Assembly (NCBI RefSeq): GCF_933775445.1
Contig: NC_065873.1
Span: 10,788,001-10,852,000 of the forward strand
Origin: Argentina anserina
Lineage: Eukaryota > Streptophyta > Magnoliopsida > Rosales > Rosaceae
Direction: 5' to 3'
Length of the DNA: 64,000 bases
Below the pieces are notes generated by a model. The model was not told the DNA's origin and did no database searches. It saw only the letters and a list, made by a program, of their open reading frames with translations. This document shows, one piece after another, positions 36,727 through 48,430 of the stretch. The first letter of the stretch is position 1. Each line of letters begins with the position of its first letter. The position numbers and the translations under genes are program-made.

Positions 36727-38292
36727 TGATGAATGCTCGATTACTCGACATCAATATTTAACCCTGAACACATCATTAGTAGTATAAAGCAAGAGGGTAT
36801 CGTTTACAAACCTGGGATCCAGCCAGGGCTTAGGATCACAACACTTACACAAATTCATAAAGGTTTTAAGGTTTGATATAGATTTTGGATTGAGTCATAA
36901 AAACAGTAAATAAAACCTAAGCTAATATATACATGTGATCAACCAACCAACACATAAACAATCACCAAAACAATTCACATAAGAGAATCGAAACAAGCTT
37001 CATGACTTCTTTTAGAATCATGCCGCGACTATACAATGAACAACCAGGGATGGATCATGCATTTAGGGTTCTAAGCAGTAACCTAAACACATAGACACTT
37101 AACACATTCGATCAATACCAAGCAGCCATAATCGAATTCTAACATGTTCATCTTAATCATGTAATTCCAAAGCCATGCACATTGAATTCATCAAGTATGT
37201 CACTTACTTAACCAACAACCATGCAATTCGAAAATCACATAAACAAGAATAAACATGTTCTTAGCATAAGTCTTTAATCCAACAACCTAAATATCATGCT
37301 ACAAGCATAGTCATAACACTTAGAAATCGAAATTTGATCATACATACATTCGGCAGAAACCAAAACAGAAATTCCATAAAACCAAAACAATTTTCGAATC
37401 CTTTATACAAATTGAATCAAGTAGCTATTTCATAGACAAAATTGAAACAAGATTACACTACACAAATCGCAAGCTTCATCCAAGAACAAGAATAAAACCA
37501 AAACCGAAATTAACAAGAGTGAATCATGGTTACACTTTATAAATCAAGCAATCCACAAGTGTAGCCGAGACTTCTATGGATGAAACCTTCTTCACAAGCG
37601 TGTTTGAAGGCTATTGATAGGTGGGGAATGATGGAATCGGTTTTAGGATTTCTTGGAATGGTGAAGGATGAATTCGGCAGAGCTATGGCTTGTGTTTGTG
37701 TGTAGGGCTGATGATGCTCTGAATGGGGAGGCCGAGCCTCTATATATAGAGGTTTAGGAAGCCTTCTTGCCGTGCCATAAGGAGATAGAAACCAAATGGG
37801 AAACTGAAATCCTCTTTGTTATGGATTTGATTTATGTACTCCATATCCAACTTGATGTAGGAAACCAAGTCCAATAGGGAGATCACTTAAGGGCTGCACG
37901 GCAACAATCTTGGTCCAACTAGGAGTAGCTAGGCCGGCCTCCTCTTCTCCTTCTTCAACTCGAATATGATTTCCTTGTTCAACTAGGAATGCAACTCGGA
38001 AACTCTTCTTTCTTTCCAAATATGATTTGTCTTTCCTGAAAAGAAATCGTCGATTAAGGAATAGGAAAGAATGAAAATAGGAAAGTAGAGTCCTAGTCGA
38101 GTAAGGAATCCTAGCTCAATAAGGATTTCTAACACTTAGCACAATTTCATCATCAAATCATCCAAATTCGAAATTGCTCTACCTAGAACATACACATATC
38201 AAATATGAACCTAAAACAACTAAATAAGAAGTAACAAAGCATAAGAATAGGGCATGTATACATTAAGAACGTCACACTTTGTGCTCCTATCA
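36727..38292 (-). repeat. Element C 3' LTR (type 2)
   Basis: 1,566 bp, TGATGAATGC to GCTCCTATCA on the plus strand. It contains a perfect CCTC-TATATATA-GAGG palindrome at about 37,737-37,752, the TATA box of the LTR on the minus strand. It pairs with 43,966-45,530. Confidence 0.94.
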
Positions 38293-40089
38293 ACAACTCC
38301 ACACTTAGACTTTGCTAGTCCCTTAGCAAACACTAAAAAGGAAAATCAAAACAGAAAACGAAAATCAAAACAACTAACATTAACGACACAACACTAATGC
38401 CTTCAACATTTTGTCTCAGAGATCTTCAAACTCATAGCATCAAGAATAACATCAATCGAAATAGATAGAATGAATTCAATGGTTAATAAACACGAGATTT
38501 CATTTAACAAGTAAGACATGGCAGAAACAAAGGTGAAATTAAGCTCGACATGTTCAAAATAAGTTCAAATTCAACTCACATAGGATATGCACTCCAAATC
38601 GTTTCTCTCAAGAACATGGCATATGCTTAAAAGCTTTTCACACACAAAAGTTATGAACATATAGTGAAATCGAAAACCTCATGAAAGATACCAATCATAT
38701 GCACAAATGAACCCAAACCATATGCTTACTTATGAAACAAACTCCACAAATCAAGAGCCACTCATTTTAAGAATCATGTGGATCTTTAGAAAATGGTAGG
38801 CTAGGCTCGGCATTGATATATTTTCAAGGTAAAAGGAATCACAAGGATCATCCTCAAGACTTAGCAGAGCAAAACATCCACCTTATGTCGCCATACGCCA
38901 TAAAACAAGAGCCAAATTTCATCATGTTGGACCCATTCTTCACTTTAAACATTGTGAAAACGAACAAAGGCTAAAGTATACATTATTGAGCCTTCAACAA
39001 ATAGATCACAACTCCAAATTCACCAAAAACAACATGTATGCCGAGATCTTCTCATTCAATCTTTCATTTTTTCCTTTTTCTTGCCATGTATATATATACT
39101 TTTTCTCTTCTTCTTTTCACGGCTTCAATACATTTTTCTTTCTTTTCTTTCTCTTTTCACGGCATAACATACATACAATAGCGTAACCCCACACTTGAAT
39201 CAAATCATCACTCCATATTACATCCACAATCGGCTCTGCCAAGCCTCAAAGACAAGGTAGAGATATAACTATACTAAGCAAGGATATAACATGTTGGTAA
39301 TGAAAGAAAAGGCTTAACGTAGGCTCAAAGGGGTTAACACTAAGGTGTCCTAAGCAGGGCTCAAATAGGGATATACGGCTTTTTGGCTTAAGTGGTGGAA
39401 ATCCTAAAAAGATCCAACAATCCTTTTCAAAATCAGAGTATATTATGACATAAAGCTTCGAAAGTTTCACAAGGTAAGTTCTAGCATTCTCTAGTTCATT
39501 GCAATTCTATGGCATATGAATTGATCAAAATAGATGTTATATGGCTCGAATAAACTCTCCAAAGAAAGGCACAAGTATATGGCTCGAATCTCACTTAGGT
39601 TACATGAATTCAAACAAGTAAAGAACATGCTCATTTTGTACCTAAGTTTCAAAATCCTCATCTACTACATGTTCGTACAAAATCTACACATCGATTAACC
39701 ATCAAATAACAATGAAGTTCATTCCAATATCATGATCATCTATCAACCATAAATTCAAAGATCAAATCATCCTAGACAGTCAAAGGCATACCTAGGACTC
39801 AAAACAAAAACAAAACAACTAAACCACTTAAAATTCGAAAATCAGAACTAAAATGACACTAAAATTCGAAAATCAAAACACAAAATTGAAACACATAAAC
39901 ATCAAACAATAGAATACAACGAATGATGTATACCCCACCCCACACTTAAAACTTACATTGCCCTCAATGTACAATATGATAAGCAACGAAGATTAAAAAG
40001 AGTTAAGGGTTAAGAAAATGCAAACACTCGTTGATGGCTCCTTCATTGGCTTAAGTTTAGAGTCTATAGCCTAGACTATCTCCAAAGCA
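38293..40089 (-). other. Element C 3' non-coding block
   Basis: About 1.8 kb between the polyprotein stop and the 3' LTR, where Athila elements often carry an env-like frame. None is seen here. CCCCACACTT-type motifs (G-rich on the element strand) lie near 38,298, 39,187 and 39,940, the first being the polypurine tract next to the LTR. Confidence 0.8.
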
Positions 40090-43000
40090 TCACTTGCTTG
40101 CCATAGGATCAAGGAGAGACGTCTCCTCCACGTTATGTTCCACGAAATTGTCATAGTACGGCTTCAAGCGATGTCCATTGACCGTGAATTCCTTTCCATG
40201 CACCATGCTTTTGATCTGAATAGCACCAGAAGGAAAAATATTAGTAACAACAAACGGTCCAAGCCACCTAGAACGGAGCTTGCCCGGAAACAATCTAAGT
40301 TGAGAATTAAACAAAAGAACTTTCTGCCCAACGACAAAGTGTTTATTCCTAATCATGCGGTCATGGAATGTCTTAGTCTTCTCCTTGTAAACCATTGCCG
40401 AATCATAGGCCTCATTTCGAATTTCTTCGAGTTCATGCAATTGCAACTTCCTGTGTAATCCGGCCTCATCAATGTCCATGTTAAAATTCTTCACCGCCCA
40501 CCATGCACGATGTTCAAGCTCCACAGGAAGATGGCACGCCTTGCCATAGACTAGTCGAAATGGTGACATGCCAAGGGGAGTCTTGTATGCCGTCCTATAG
40601 GCCCAAAGAGCATCATCCAATCGTTGAGACCAATCCTTGCGTGATGGTCCAACAGACTTCTCCAAAATTCTCTTGATCTCACGATTAGATAGCTCCACTT
40701 GTCCACTTGTTTGAGGGTGATAAGGTGTAGCAACCTTATGCTTGATTCCATACTTCTTTAACAACGCCTCAATGGTCCGGTTACAAAAGTGAGATCCTCC
40801 ATCACTAACGATAACTCTCGGCATACCAAACCTAGAGAAAATGTTAGAACGAAGGAAATCTGCAACAACTCGAGAATCATTAGTCCGGGTGGCCTTTGCT
40901 TCCACCCATTTCGAAACATAATCCACACAAACGAGTATATACAAGGTAGGAACCTCCTTGTCATCTGCCTCAGTTGGCTCCATGTCAATGACATAGAAGT
41001 CGGCAGGAAAGATCAAGCTCGACACCTGCACAAGAACATCTTCAACATAGCCCAAAGGGACTTTGTTGGAACAATCAGCCAATCGAATCACAACATTGTC
41101 ACGTTTCAAATCACCTAGACCTAGGTCCTCATAGATATAATACGGCATTACATTAATAGATGCACCTAAGTCTAGCATTATCTTTTCAAATGTCATGTTT
41201 CCGATTGTACAAGGGATAGAAAAACTCCCTGGATCCTTAAGCTTTGGTGGTAGCTTCCTTTGGAGCACGGCAGAAACCGTCTCACTCATTGTGACAACCT
41301 CCTTCTCTCGAGTCATCCTTTTGTTGGTGCACAATTCTTTCAAAAACTTAGCATACCTAGGATTCTGTTGTATGCATTCAATAAGAGGCATGTTCACTTC
41401 CACCTTCTTGAAAATGTCAAGCATGGCTTGATCAGAGCCATACTTCTTTTGCTTTGCAAATCTACTAGGGAAGGGAACACGAGGAAGATCATTAGTTGAA
41501 ACCAAACCACTAGAGTTAGGATCCTTACCTTTGTCATGCACGGCATGATCTTCTTTTGGTAGAGGCACGGCATCATTGGCCTTAGAAGAGGCAGGGTCCC
41601 TCTCTAAGTCTTTGACATTGCAATTCTCGGCCTCTTGTCCCTTAGAAGGCACGGCCTTCTTGTGTTGCTGCAATGGAGCATCCAAGATCCTCCCACTTCT
41701 TGTCACCATGGCCTTCACGTTAGGATTAGGCTCAGTTTGGCTCGGCAACTTTCCTCCTTCATGGATCTTGCCCATGAAATCGATCACTTGTCCCATCTGC
41801 TTCTTAAGCTCGGTTATGTCCTTAGAATGAGCTTGTTGACCTGTAACTAAAGCTTGAGTAGCAGAGTTTAGATTTTGCTGCCCTTGAGAAAGAGACTTCA
41901 AAAGTTCATCATAGTTAGGTGAAGATGCATTATTCGAACCATGAACATTAGAGTTAAAGGGAGCAGAACCTTGAGGTACCTGAGGCCTCACAAACAAACC
42001 TGAAGGACGAGGTCCTTGACCTTGAGCATTGGATGGTTGAGCATTGTTGCTCCAACGAAAATTTGGATGATCTCTAAGTCCAGGGTTGTATGTGTTCGAG
42101 TATGGATCGTACCTAGGCCTTTGTTGCCCCATAAAGTTCAACTCTTCTTCAGTCATTGCACCATTTGGACAATTGTCAGTCGTGTGATCCTTGAAAGAAC
42201 AAATGCCACATGCTTGAGGGTTGATGCTCGAACCATTGAATGCCTTGACTAGCACGTCAAGCTTCCTTTCTAAAGTCGCCATCTGATTCCTTGCATCAAC
42301 ATCATACACCCCACGGCTCTTGCTTCCTCTCTTCTCCTTGGAACTAAATTGGCGATTGTTGTCAGCCAAGTCATCAATCAAGGTGTAAGCTTCTTGATCG
42401 GTCTTGTTCATGAAGGTGCAGCCACATGCCGAATCCACCCTGCTCTTATTGGTGGTGTCGAGTCCTTCATAGAAGAATTGCACCAAGTCATCCAACGAAA
42501 TACCATGGTGAGGGCACTTCCTTTGTAGTTCCTGAAATTCCTCCCAAGCCTCATAGAGTGAATCACCATCCTTTTGAGTGAAGTTCTGAATCTCCCTCCT
42601 AAGTCTTTTCGTGAGTTGAGCAGGGAAGAATTGCTTCAAGAACCTCCTAGTCATTTCGTCCCATGTAGTGATGATTCCTGCAGGCAAAGAATACAACCAA
42701 CGTTTAGCATCATCCTTAAGGGTAAATGGGAACAAAAGCAACCTCAAGCCTTCTTGAGAAAGATGATGAATCGATTGGAGCTTGCAAATGTCCAAGAACT
42801 CCCTAAGGTGAACATTAGGGTCTTCCATTGAAGAACCAGAGTACTTAGGCAGCTGCCCAAGAAATTGCACAGGAATGGAGAAGTTAGCTTCATCAGGTGG
42901 AGTGAAAGCAATGCATGAGGGTGATTCAGGGGTGGTGGGAATGAATGCATTCTTGAGTGCCATTGGAGCACCAACATGAATTATGTCACGGTCCGCAATT

Positions 43001-43194
43001 GTGTCTAAGTCTGAATTGAAGATGAAGGGAAAGGAAAGGTCCTCCTCTTCTTCTGATCTAGGTGAAGAGTTTAAGATTGAATTGCTTGGAGATGTTTCGA
43101 AATTTAAAGGTCTACTTCTGAAAGAGTTGTTTAAATCTCTAAGTGCTTGAATTCGATCCTTGAGCTCTTGTGTCTTCTTAGAAAATTCGGACAT
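40090..43194 (-). CDS. Gag-protease-integrase polyprotein lacking reverse transcriptase (element C)
   Basis: 1,034 codons from ATG at 43,194 to the stop at 40,090, uninterrupted. Gag domain is at about residues 145-250 (around [17 protein letters not shown] and [11 protein letters not shown]). A CCHC zinc knuckle sits at C329-C332-H337-C342 (C-X2-C-X4-H-X4-C). The protease-like domain is at about 655-738 with the active-site motif DLGAS (675-679), typical of Athila. From about 748 it becomes the integrase catalytic core with D758, D798 and E834 (35 residues between the last two) and a GPF-type C-terminal module (979-981). Between residues about 739 and 748 the whole reverse transcriptase, RNase H and the HHCC zinc finger of integrase, normally several hundred residues, are absent without breaking the frame. 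No env-like domain or chromodomain. It would make particles and perhaps a truncated integrase, but cannot copy RNA on its own. Confidence 0.9.
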   Translation of the reverse strand: MSEFSKKTQELKDRIQALRDLNNSFRSRPLNFETSPSNSILNSSPRSEEEEDLSFPFIFNSDLDTIADRDIIHVGAPMALKNAFIPTTPESPSCIAFTPPDEANFSIPVQFLGQLPKYSGSSMEDPNVHLREFLDICKLQSIHHLSQEGLRLLLFPFTLKDDAKRWLYSLPAGIITTWDEMTRRFLKQFFPAQLTKRLRREIQNFTQKDGDSLYEAWEEFQELQRKCPHHGISLDDLVQFFYEGLDTTNKSRVDSACGCTFMNKTDQEAYTLIDDLADNNRQFSSKEKRGSKSRGVYDVDARNQMATLERKLDVLVKAFNGSSINPQACGICSFKDHTTDNCPNGAMTEEELNFMGQQRPRYDPYSNTYNPGLRDHPNFRWSNNAQPSNAQGQGPRPSGLFVRPQVPQGSAPFNSNVHGSNNASSPNYDELLKSLSQGQQNLNSATQALVTGQQAHSKDITELKKQMGQVIDFMGKIHEGGKLPSQTEPNPNVKAMVTRSGRILDAPLQQHKKAVPSKGQEAENCNVKDLERDPASSKANDAVPLPKEDHAVHDKGKDPNSSGLVSTNDLPRVPFPSRFAKQKKYGSDQAMLDIFKKVEVNMPLIECIQQNPRYAKFLKELCTNKRMTREKEVVTMSETVSAVLQRKLPPKLKDPGSFSIPCTIGNMTFEKIMLDLGASINVMPYYIYEDLGLGDLKRDNVVIRLADCSNKVPLGYVEDVLVQVSSLIFPADFYVIDMEPTEADDKEVPTLYILVCVDYVSKWVEAKATRTNDSRVVADFLRSNIFSRFGMPRVIVSDGGSHFCNRTIEALLKKYGIKHKVATPYHPQTSGQVELSNREIKRILEKSVGPSRKDWSQRLDDALWAYRTAYKTPLGMSPFRLVYGKACHLPVELEHRAWWAVKNFNMDIDEAGLHRKLQLHELEEIRNEAYDSAMVYKEKTKTFHDRMIRNKHFVVGQKVLLFNSQLRLFPGKLRSRWLGPFVVTNIFPSGAIQIKSMVHGKEFTVNGHRLKPYYDNFVEHNVEETSLLDPMASK

Positions 43195-43943
43195 GCATAG
43201 TACCTGTTGTACGAAAGTTAAAGAGTTAGCATTGAAGAATACACAATGAACACATATAATTCGTGCCTTCCCTTAGTCACACACACGCACACTTATGGGG
43301 AAGGGCACGGCAACTATGTCAAGTTTACAAAGAGTTAGTTCTTTTACGTTTTACAAAAGTTCATACAATTCACAAGTTCTTTTTGCCATTTCAATGATTG
43401 AACGATCGATTGATTCTAAGTTGTAAACCAAGGTGGACGTGCGGCCTAAGTATGGATGCCTAGACACAAGATCAAGTCTTTGTTTCAGAAGGCCTTGTAG
43501 CTCAATCAGAGATAGTGAACATGGTAGGACTCATTTGTTGAACTACGGAGAGCGAACTCCCTATCGACTCCATCACCGAGATGTATGTCAGTCATTAGTT
43601 CTCTGAGATCCAATTTTGGTCCCATGCACCAGAGTAATAAGAGAGCGTGCCCCTTAGTCAGCTGGACTTAACCTCGTGTGTTAGACAAATCTCCAAGTGT
43701 TAATAAAAGCCGCCCTCGACCTCATGCAAACTCAAGAGCTAGCATGAAGGGTTAAGGCTAATATTAACAAAAGGGATTTTACCTATTCCGTTCGATTTAC
43801 AACCTACAACAATCATTCACTCAAGCACCAAAACAACAACCTAAGATACATTATTATATGTTACACGAAATAAGAATAAGAATATACAAATGTACAATAT
43901 ACACAATGAATTCGTAGTAAAAGTTAGGGATCCATCTCTAATG
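43195..43943 (-). other. Element C 5' leader
   Basis: About 750 bp between primer site and gag ATG, without a long frame. The part at 43,430-43,800 is clearly conserved with the R1 internal region 2870-3260 although R1 has no gag. This suggests a cis-acting role such as RNA packaging or dimerisation (inference). Confidence 0.65.
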
Positions 43944-43963
43944 GATCCCCGGCAACGGCGCCA
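43944..43963 (-). other. Element C primer-binding site (tRNA-Asp)
   Basis: Plus strand reads GATCCCCGGCAACGGCGCCA, i.e. the tRNA-Asp 3' end itself, two bases from the 5' LTR. Confidence 0.9.
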
Positions 43964-43965
43964 TT

Positions 43966-45530
43966 TGATGAATGCTCGATTACTCGACATCAATATTTAA
44001 CCCTAAACACATCATTAGTAGTATAAAGCAAGAGGATATCGTTCACAAACCGGGGATCCAACCAGGGCTTAGGATCACAACACTTACACGAATTCATAAA
44101 GGTTTTAAGGTTTGATATAGATTTTGGATTGAGTCATAAAAACAGTAAATAAAACCTAAGCTAATATATACATGTGATCAACCAACCAACACATAAACAA
44201 TCACCAAAACAATTCACATAAGAGAATCGAAACAAGCTTCATGACTTCTTTTAGAATCATGCCGAGACTATACAATGAACAACCAAGGATGGATGATGCA
44301 TTTAGGGTTCTAAGCAGTAACCTAAACACATAGACGTTAACACATTCGATCAATACCAAGCAGCCATAATCGAATTCTAACATGTTCATCTTAATGATGT
44401 AATTCCAAAGCCATGCACATTGAATTCATCAAGTATGTCACTTACTTAACCAACAACCATGCAATTCGAAAATCACATAAACAAGAATAAACATGTTCTT
44501 AGCATAAGTCTTTAATCCAACAACCTAAATATCATGCTACAAGCATAGTCATAACACTTAGAAATCGAAATTTGATCATACATACATTCGGCAGAAACCA
44601 AAACAGAAATTCCATAAAACCAAAACAATTTTCGAATCCTTTATACAAATTAAATCAAGTAGCTATTTCATAGACAAAATTGAAACAAGATTACACTACA
44701 CAAATCGCAAGCTTCATCCAAGAACAAGAATAAAACCAAAACCGAAATTAACAAGAGTGAATCATGGTTACACTTTATAAATCAAGCAATCCACAAGTGT
44801 AGCCGAGACTTCTATGGATGAAACCTTCTTCACAAGCGTGTTTGAAGGCTATTGATAGGTGGGGAATGATGGAATCGGTTTTAGGATTTCTTGGAATGGT
44901 GAAGGATGAATTCGGCAGAGCTATGGCTTGTGTTTGTGTGTAGGGCTGATGATGCTCTGAATGGGGAGGCCGAGCCTCTATATATAGAGGTTTAGGAAGC
45001 CTTCTTGCCGTGCCATAAGGAGATAGAAACCAATTGGGAAACTGAAATCCTCTTTGTTATGGATTTGATTTATGTACTCCATATCCAACTTGATGTAGGA
45101 AACTAAGTCCAATAGGGAGATCACTTAAGGGCTGCATGGCAACAATCTTGGTCCAACTAGGAGTAGCTAGGCCGGCCTCCTCTTCTTCTTCTTCAACTCG
45201 AATATGATTTCCTTGTTCAACTAGGAATGCAACTCGGCAACTCTTCTTTCTTTCCAAATATGATTTGTCTTTCCTGAAAAGAAATCGTCGATTAAGGAAT
45301 AGGAAAGAATGAAAATAGGAAAGTAGAGTCCTAGTCGAGTAAGGAATCCTAGCTCAATAAGGATTTCTAACACTTAGCACAATTTCATCATCAAATCATC
45401 CAAATTCGAAATTGCTCTACCTAGAACATACACATATCAAATATGAACCTAAAACAACTAAATAAGAAGTAACAAAGCATAAGAATAGGGCATGTATACA
45501 TTAAGAACGTCACACTTTGTGCTCCTATCA
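43966..45530 (-). repeat. Element C 5' LTR (type 2)
   Basis: 1,565 bp and pairs with 36,727-38,292. TATA box palindrome at about 44,975-44,990 (TATATATA at 44,979-44,986, minus-strand promoter). Followed by the AGTGC target duplication, then element A sequence resumes. Confidence 0.94.
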
Positions 45531-45535
45531 AGTGC

Positions 45536-45832
45536 ATATCCTTTGTGAGTTGAATTTGAACTTGTTTTGAACATGTCGAGCTTAATTTCACCTTTGTTTC
45601 TGCCATGTCTTACTTGTTAAACTAAATCTCATGTTTATTAACCATTGAATACATCTTATCTATTTCTATTGAGTGTCATTCTCGATGCTATGAGTTTGAA
45701 GATCTCTCAGACAAAATGTTGAAGGCATTAGAATATTGTGTCGTTAGTTTTATTGCTTTGATTTTGTTTTATGTTTTGATTTCCCTTTTTAGTGTTTTCT
45801 AAGGGACTAGCAAAGTCTAAGTGTGGGGTTGT
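45536..45832 (+). other. Element A 3' non-coding block, second part, with polypurine tract
   Basis: Continues 36,726 of element A after removal of C. It ends in AAGTGTGGGGTTGT (45,819-45,832) directly before the 3' LTR. Confidence 0.85.
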
Positions 45833-46796
45833 TGATAGGAGCACAAAGTGTAACGTTCTTAATGTATATATGCCATATTCTAATGCTTTGTTACTTCTTA
45901 TTTAGTTGTTTTAGGTTCATATTTGTCATTTCTATCTTCTAAGGAGAGCTATTTCGAATTTAGATGAATTGATGATGAAATTGTGCTAAGTGTTAGAACT
46001 CCTTATTGAGCAAGGATTCCTTACTCGACTAGGATTCTACTTTCCTATTTTCATTCTTTCATATTCCTTAATCGTCGATTTCTTTTTAGGAAAGACAAAT
46101 CATATTTGGAAAGGAAGTAGTGATGCCGTGATGCATTCCTAGTGAGACAAGGAAATCATGTCCGAGTTGAAGAAGGAGAAGAAGAGGCCGGCCTAGCTAT
46201 TCCTAGTTGAACAATGAGAGATGCCGTGCAGCCCATATGTGTTCTCCCTATTGGATTTGGTTTCCTACATCAAGATGGATTTAGTTTCCTACATCAAGTT
46301 GGATTTGGAGTACATGAATCAAAATCCATATCAAAGAAGATTTCAGCTTCCCAATTGGACTCTATCTCCTACAAGGGACGGCAAAGAGGGTTTAATATGT
46401 TGATTTCTCTATGTGATATGTAATTGCATGATGAATTGGTATGTTAGATTTCGTAGCAAGACAAGTAGTTAAGCTCGAATGTATCCATGTATTAGGAACC
46501 AAGTAGGAACTTGATGCATGATCGAACTTAGTTTGGAACCTTGATACCTACGGCGTGAACATGATTGAGAATGGAATTCGATGGCTTTTGTTCTTATATG
46601 ATTTGTTTGGTGATTGTTTATGTGTTGGTTGGTTAATCACATGTATATATTAGTTTAGGTTTTATTTACTGTTTTTATATCTCAATCCGATCATATAAAT
46701 CAAAATCCTTTATATCTTTATGAATTCGTGTTAAATGTTTGTGATTCTAAGCCCTGGATGGATCCCCGGTTTGTGAACGATACCCTCTTGCTTTAT
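45833..46796 (+). repeat. Element A 3' LTR, 5' portion
   Basis: Matches 28,271-29,234 until CTTTAT, where solo LTR D interrupts it. The remaining 57 bp of this LTR are at 48,374-48,430. Confidence 0.92.
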
Positions 46797-48373
46797 TGAT
46801 GATTGCTCGATTACTCGACATCAATATTTAACCCTGAACACAATCATTAGTAGTATAAAGCAAGAGGGTATCGTTCACAAACCGGGGATCCAGCCAGGGC
46901 TTAGGATCACAACACTTAACACAAATTCATAAAGGTTTTAAAAATTGAGATATAAGTTTCGGATTGAATCATAAAAGCAGTAAATAAACCCTACACTAAT
47001 TTACACATGTGATCAACCAACCAACACATAAACAATCACCAAGCAAATCATATAAGAACAATTCACATAAAGGGATCGAACAAGCTTCATGACTTCTTTT
47101 AGAATCATGCCGAGATTATACGATGAACAACCAAGGATGGATCATGCATTTAGGGTTCTAAGTAGTAACCTAAACACATAGACACTTAACACATTCGATC
47201 AATACCAAGCATTCATAATCGAAATCTAACATGTTCATCTTCATCATGTAATTCCAAAGCCATGCACATTGAATTCATCAAGTATGTCACTTACTTAACC
47301 AACAACCATGCAATTCGAAAGTCAAATATAAAAGATAAACATGTTCTTAGCATAAGTCTTTAATCCAACAACCTAAATATCATGCTACAAGCATAGTCAT
47401 AACACATAGAAATCGAAATTGATCATACATTCAACTCGGCAGAAACCAAAACAGAAATTCCATAAAACCAAAATATAATTTTCGAATCTTTTATATAAAT
47501 TGAATCAAGTAGCTATTTCATAGACAAAATTGAAACAAGATTACAAATCGCAAGCTTCATCCAAGAACAAGAACAAAACCAAAACCGAATTTAAACAAGA
47601 GTGAATCATGGTTACACTTTATAAATCAAGCAATCCACAAGTGTAGCCGAGACTTCTATGGATGAAACCTTCTTCACAAGCGTGTTTGAAGGCTATTGAT
47701 TGGTGGGGAATGATGGAATCGGTTTTAGGATTTCTTGGAAGGGTGAAGGATGAATTCGGCAGAGCTATGGCTTTTGTTTGTGTGTAGAGCTGATGATGAT
47801 CTGAATGGAGAGGCCGAGCCTATATATATAGGAGTTTAGGAAGCCTTCTTGCCGTCCTATAAGGAAGTAGAATCCAATTGGGAAGCTGAAATCCTCTTTG
47901 TTATGGATTTGATTTATGTACTCCATATCCAACTTGATGTAGGAAACCAAGTCCAATAGGGAGATCACAAATAGGGCTGCACGGCATCATCTCTTGGTCC
48001 AACTAGGAGTAGCTAGGCCGGCCTCCTCTTTTCCTTCTTCAACTCGAACATGATTTCCTTATTCAACTAGGAATGCAACTCGGCAACTCTTCTTCCTTCC
48101 CAAATATGATTTGTCTTTCCTGAAAAGAAATCGTCGATTAAGAATAGGAAAAAATGAAAATAGGAAAGTAGAGTCCTAGTCGAGTAAGGAATCCTAGTTC
48201 AATAAGGAGTTCTAACACTTAGCATAATTTCATCATCAATTTTTCTAAATTCGACATAGCTCTACTTAGAACATACATATGACAAATATGAACCTAAAAC
48301 AACTAAATAAGAAGTAACAAAGCAAAAGAATAGAGCATATACACATTAAGAACGTCACACTTTGTGCTCCTAT
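46797..48373 (-). mobile_element. Solo LTR D (type 2) inside the element A 3' LTR
   Basis: Reverse-oriented LTR of about 1,577 bp, TGATGATTGC to GTGCTCCTAT, aligned with the LTRs of C and E. The expected terminal CA and second target-duplication copy are missing. The left flank ends TTTAT and the right side goes straight to ACTACTAACG. This fits a 7-bp deletion between TAT repeats after insertion. TATA-like TATATATA near 47,823. No internal region. Confidence 0.85.
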
Positions 48374-48430
48374 ACTACTAACGATGCTTACAGGGTTAAA
48401 TATTGATGTCGAGTAATCGAGCAATCATCA
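48374..48430 (+). repeat. Element A 3' LTR, terminal 57 bp
   Basis: ACTACTAACGATGC to CAATCATCA, matching the end of 28,271-29,291. Followed by the right ACTCC target duplication. Confidence 0.9.

Larger units (their letters stand above)
36727..45530 (-). mobile_element. C: Athila/Tat-like gypsy element with gag-protease-integrase frame but no reverse transcriptase
   Basis: 8,804 bp, reverse orientation, with target duplication AGTGC (36,722-36,726 and 45,531-45,535). Order in element direction: 5' LTR (43,966-45,530), tRNA-Asp primer site, about 750-bp leader, a 1,034-codon polyprotein frame, a 1.8-kb 3' non-coding block with G-rich motifs, then the 3' LTR (36,727-38,292). By eye the LTRs differ at about 17-18 of 1,566 positions. 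The DLGAS protease motif, gag type and primer place it with Athila/Tat. The missing reverse transcriptase makes it non-autonomous although its frame is open. Confidence 0.93.
28271..48430 (+). mobile_element. A: gag-only (TR-GAG-like) LTR element containing three nested insertions
   Basis: TGATAGG... at 28,271 to ...CAATCATCA at 48,430, with exact target duplication ACTCC (28,266-28,270 and 48,431-48,435) within Sat3. Own sequence is about 5.9 kb: 1,021-bp 5' LTR, tRNA-Asp primer site, a gag-like gene with an acidic tail, a 3' non-coding block and a 3' LTR. The rest is elements B, C and solo LTR D. The two A LTRs differ at about 20 of 1,021 positions by eye, so A is the oldest member of the nest. 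No protease, reverse transcriptase or integrase is encoded by A itself. Confidence 0.92.

Noticed and set aside
40135..42252. Plus-strand frames of 70-109 codons across element C
   Set aside because: They are antisense shadows of the gag-protease-integrase frame.
43944..43963. A tRNA-Asp gene
   Set aside because: Only the 3' 20 nt of tRNA-Asp is present next to an LTR, so it is a primer-binding site, as at 2660 and 29,294.
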